From Xiphias gladius (taxonomy: Eukaryota > Chordata > Actinopteri > Istiophoriformes > Xiphiidae): a stretch of 64,000 bases of DNA. This document shows positions 61,801 through 64,000 of this stretch, piece after piece. A program made the translations under genes and the position numbers. The first letter of the stretch is position 1. Each line of letters opens with the position of its first letter. Below the pieces are notes generated by a model, which made no database searches, was not told the DNA's origin, and worked only from the letters and a program-made list of their open reading frames with translations. The stretch is taken from NCBI RefSeq assembly GCF_016859285.1, contig NC_053414.1:25080530-25144529 (forward strand), given 5' to 3'.

Positions 61801-63867
61801 TGTATTTGAGTTACAATATATATAGCAAGGTAAAACGGCATTAAATCTTGCGGAAATGAATATACATATGATATGTCATCTCAGTTTGGTTGTAATCTCC
61901 CAGTGCATTTAAAAGTTATGACAGTTCCTATCAAACAGGCCTCACCTATGCGAACTTGTAATGGGAAAACTATATGGCATGGCATTTCAAAAATCAATTT
62001 AAGTACTTTTTCGAAGCCCATTTAAGAATATTACGTATCAAATTAGTGAAGATTGAATTAGACATGGAGGGAGATAAATTAATAACCTAGATTCAAAATA
62101 GTGGAAAATGTTTTCAGGCAGTTTTCAGGAGAACTGTAAGAATTGTCCTGAACCAGTGATTACATGATTCATAGTTTCCAAGAGGCCAAGGTGATACGAT
62201 ATATTCACAGGGTTTGTTTTGTCTGACCAACAGTCCCAAACCCAGGCATATTAAGTTCTCTATCATTTTACACCATGGAAAGCAGCACATCCCACAAAGT
62301 TTTAGCATGTTTGCTTGAAAAATGACTGGGATGTGAAATAACGAATTGGTTATCAAAACCGTTGCCGATTAATTTTATGTCTTTTGACTAATCCATTAAA
62401 TGGCTGATAATTTCCACTTTGCCCTGCTTTAGTGTTTGCGTGTAGAATAGAGCATATCCTGATTCAGTTCAAGCAAAATTATTACTCCACAGCTCATGAA
62501 AATGAGTTATATGTAACCAATATAATTTCTACACATAGAAAATTTCTCCACTGTTAAAATCTATAGGCTTCTAAAGGACATGCTTACAGTAAAGCAGAAT
62601 TTTTACAAATGCTAAAACACACAGACATTCAGAGGTTATGTACTAAAAAATTTCAAAAAGGAACTGTAATTTCTGGTAGGTCAGATTAGAGGGTCCGTGG
62701 CGTGCGCATTTTTGTGTTAGTGCGTGTGTACTGGGTGTGTGGCAGCAGAGAAGAAAGTGGTAATCAATTCTCATTGGAGGCTACAGAGCTCAGTCGCACA
62801 CTTATCCAGGAGCAATTTTCCAGAGCCGAGGCTGATGCACTACAGGCATGCAGAATGAATGGGTTTCCAGTGGTTGAAACTAATGCCTCTCCTGGGCTCA
62901 CAGGAAAGGGGCTTACATTGCATGCTGGACAGAGTGGCCAGTATATTGTGTATACTTTTATATACTTAAGATACTTAAAATATTTAATGTTAGATCATTC
63001 AAGTGAGTGGCCGACCCTTTCCAAGTTTCAACTTCACCTCTTCACTTTCCAAAATTTGGATATACAGTGAAACAAATTTGACAGTTGGCTCACCTGTTCC
63101 AGCTTGTCTTTGCGTCGCAGGAAGATGGATGCGGAGTTGCACTGCTGTTGGAAAGCACTGTAGCTGCTGCTTTTCATTTGGGACACACAGGGCAGGAGTG
63201 CTGGGGGAGCCTCGTCTTGCCCCCTCGACCTTGGATCATCTGACAGTTCCATTGATGACCCGTGTGCCGCTGTCTGCTGGGGCACAGACACAGTGTGATG
63301 CACGCCAACACACACACACAGACTCACAGCCAAGCACACACAGAGATGCTGTCACTCGCGTCTTCCCTCTTTTCTTTTCTATCTATCATTCAGTAGCTGA
63401 ATCAGCCAATATTGGTCTCTGGGCTGTCTGAGCTACACTATGCACCCTGACTGTTTGTGGCCAGAGCACCAGTGCGTCCTTGCACTCCTACACGCTTGCT
63501 GGGGAGGGTGTGTGTGTGTGTCTTTCTGTGTTCGTATATAGTACAGTCTCCCAGGCGGGATGAGGGGAGGTAATGGGCTTCTGTGGGCTTCTGGACGAGG
63601 CGGAGGTGGAACAGGACCTGCTGTACTGGAATACAGACCGCAAAAGGCAGACACTGAAAGACAGTAACCTGATTAAGAAAAGTGTGAGGAGACTATCAGA
63701 CATGAAGACACGTACACACTCTCACAGGCAAAACTGTACGAAATCTAATTTCCTCCATTTGCACCTCACATAGACAATACTGATATGCAGAGACAGAACG
63801 TCCTGAGCTACGGTAGCTTCACCTTAAGAAACCTTTTGTACAGGTCGTGAAAGCCGCCATATGCCTG
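49842..63867 (-). CDS. pld5: Phospholipase D family member 5 (PLD5), 5' end probably beyond window
   Basis: Exons read: 63823-63867, 63094-63276, 55746-55882, 54763-54946, 54432-54540, 53808-53935, 52316-52513, 51512-51663, 51083-51248, 50852-50942 and 49842-50104. Starting at the ATG ending at 63252 gives 528 residues (human PLD5 536). PLD5 is a type II membrane protein of the PLD3/4/5 group, thought to be catalytically inactive. The cytoplasmic end has FLRRKDKLEQ; the membrane segment is CIAIFALLCCLAVLVALIF. The first PLD half has VENIPDD and GSADMDWRSL, with its HKD degenerate (HSSFMIVD, Lys to Ser; residues 214-221). The second half is LNHNKYMVTD with His 429, Lys 431 and Asp 436 all present. 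NCSCLALDL and FERDWRSRYAKSLQ are further family words. The first listed exon lacks a start codon, so a further exon must lie to the right, unless the 63252 start or the alternative first exon at 58083-58115 is used. Confidence 0.92.
52699..52728. repeat. Perfect 13-bp-arm palindrome in a pld5 intron
   Basis: GCTATCTCTATCT and its exact reverse complement AGATAGAGATAGC are separated by CTGC. This could be a chance product of simple sequence, but the symmetry is exact. Confidence 0.85.
52817..53020 (+). repeat. Dispersed teleost repeat, 3' part
   Basis: The words CAAAGTATTGGACAAATTG, AATTTTGACTTGATGATGG, CAATAGTTGTTGA, AGTCTGGACCAAAGTGGTGG and CCACTAGCATGGCTAAAA occur in order. I recognise these as the 3' portion of a very abundant percomorph repeat. 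A second part in the other orientation lies at 59200-59565. Confidence 0.65.
57128..57850 (+). repeat. Two to three nested or tandem copies of an AATTGATTA-type dispersed repeat
   Basis: A module recurs: GATTAGTTGATGGAAAGAC or a variant, GGCAACAATTTTGATAAT, TCAAGCAAAA, CTTTGGGTTTT, TTGGACAAAA, TCTGGGAAATTG, then a CACTATTTT block. Parts begin near 57140, 57430 and 57545. The final GTCAGTTGAAGCCGTAACT fits the end of a family I recall from fish genomes (usually ending GTTAGTTGCAGCCCT). There are no coding remnants. Confidence 0.65.
58083..58115 (-). other. pld5: Candidate alternative first coding exon of pld5
   Basis: On the minus strand ATG GCG GGA begins an 11-codon frame, MAGPTTQEPVK, ending AAG|gtgatg in phase 0. 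The next pld5 exon (55746-55882) also starts in phase 0 (TQQKC), so it would join in frame and yield a 486-residue protein with a short cytoplasmic tail. A CTCF-like site lies about 180 bp upstream. No transcript evidence is available here. Confidence 0.45.
58297..58313 (-). promoter_or_regulatory. CTCF-like site near the alternative pld5 first exon
   Basis: On the minus strand GGAGCTAGGGGGCACAC contains the strong central CTAGGGGGCAC of the CTCF motif. The left flank is weaker. Confidence 0.35.
59200..59565 (-). repeat. Dispersed teleost repeat, 5' part, inverted relative to 52817-53020
   Basis: TTTATGACCAAATACCTGCA, AAACTAATGACAATTCC, CTTTGTGTTTAGTGCTGATT and the repeated CTAAACATCAGCAT/AACATCAGCATGTTAGCA words identify the same abundant fish repeat. 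It ends near GAGCCACTAGCATGACTGTA. It lies in the large pld5 intron. Confidence 0.65.
60522..60604. repeat. GT microsatellite in a pld5 intron
   Basis: A GT dinucleotide run of about 80 bases with short interruptions (ATTTTT, TTT, CGCG). It is likely length-polymorphic. Confidence 0.92.
63823..63867 (-). other. pld5: Candidate upstream coding exon of pld5
   Basis: Bounded by tttcacag| and |gtgaag, this 45-nt segment is phase 0 on both sides and open. It encodes QAYGGFHDLYKRFLK and would join in phase to 63094-63276 (acceptor ccccag|). Human PLD5 also has a longer cytoplasmic N-terminus. There is no ATG in it, so the start would lie beyond position 64000. Confidence 0.5.
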
Positions 63868-64000
63868 CTGTGAAAGGACCACACAAACACACACACACTC
63901 AGACAAACAAGGTGACTAGAGATTGTTATAGCCTGCGCAGTTTTCGTTACAAAAAGGTGCTGGTGTAAGAAAAATTGACTTTACACTGATCTAATTCAAA

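Noticed and set aside
63573-63773. Plus-strand frame beginning MGFCGLLDEAEVEQDLLYW
   Set aside because: Looks protein-like, but it has no family match, lies in a pld5 intron and has an equally long frame on the other strand.

Overview
The window is vertebrate nuclear DNA, almost certainly from a ray-finned (percomorph-type) fish. The genes have many short exons with GT/AG introns. The proteins match vertebrate families at near full length. The introns and intergenic DNA carry dispersed repeats that I recognise from teleost genomes. There are no operons, CRISPR arrays, rRNA or tRNA genes that I can support. Every exon boundary below was read by eye from splice sites and phase; in each gene the phases close and the reading frame stays open from first to last listed exon.

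Layout. 1-4018 is intergenic DNA with a long hairpin, a 61-bp perfect tandem duplication and a dispersed repeat. 4019-6511 (-) is calhm1, a two-exon channel gene. 8717-10702 (+) is itprip, with one coding exon. 10838-13986 (-) is an eight-exon zona-pellucida egg-coat gene of ZP3 type whose 3' end converges on itprip. 15908-19864 (+) is rab40c, with a decayed Tc1-like transposon in its last intron. 23097-25009 (+) is wfikkn1. 25916-28116 (-) is mettl26, tail-to-tail with wfikkn1. 29023-46548 (-) is a 29-exon Girdin/Daple-family gene, best read as ccdc88b. 49842-63867 (-) is pld5, whose 5' end appears to run off the right edge.

The trio rab40c-wfikkn1-mettl26 keeps the order and orientation of human 16p13.3. 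calhm1 and itprip both have human counterparts on 10q24-q25. CCDC88B and PLD5 are on 11q and 1q in human, so the window joins several ancestral blocks. The genes do not form one pathway: they cover a membrane channel, an inositol-trisphosphate-receptor modulator, egg coat, a ubiquitin-ligase GTPase, a GDF8/11 antagonist, a putative methyltransferase, a cytoskeletal/trafficking scaffold and a degenerate phospholipase D.

Points most worth following are: (i) pld5 retains a complete second HKD motif although the first is degenerate; (ii) pld5 seems to have two alternative 5' ends; (iii) ccdc88b carries a 678-nt exon with a non-coiled insertion where Girdin has coiled coil, and lacks the G-protein-binding motif in its tail; (iv) three CTCF-like sites, two of them convergent around ccdc88b; (v) an imperfect 23-bp-stem palindrome and a 61-bp duplication in the first 3 kb. 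I found no sign of a wholly new multi-gene system.
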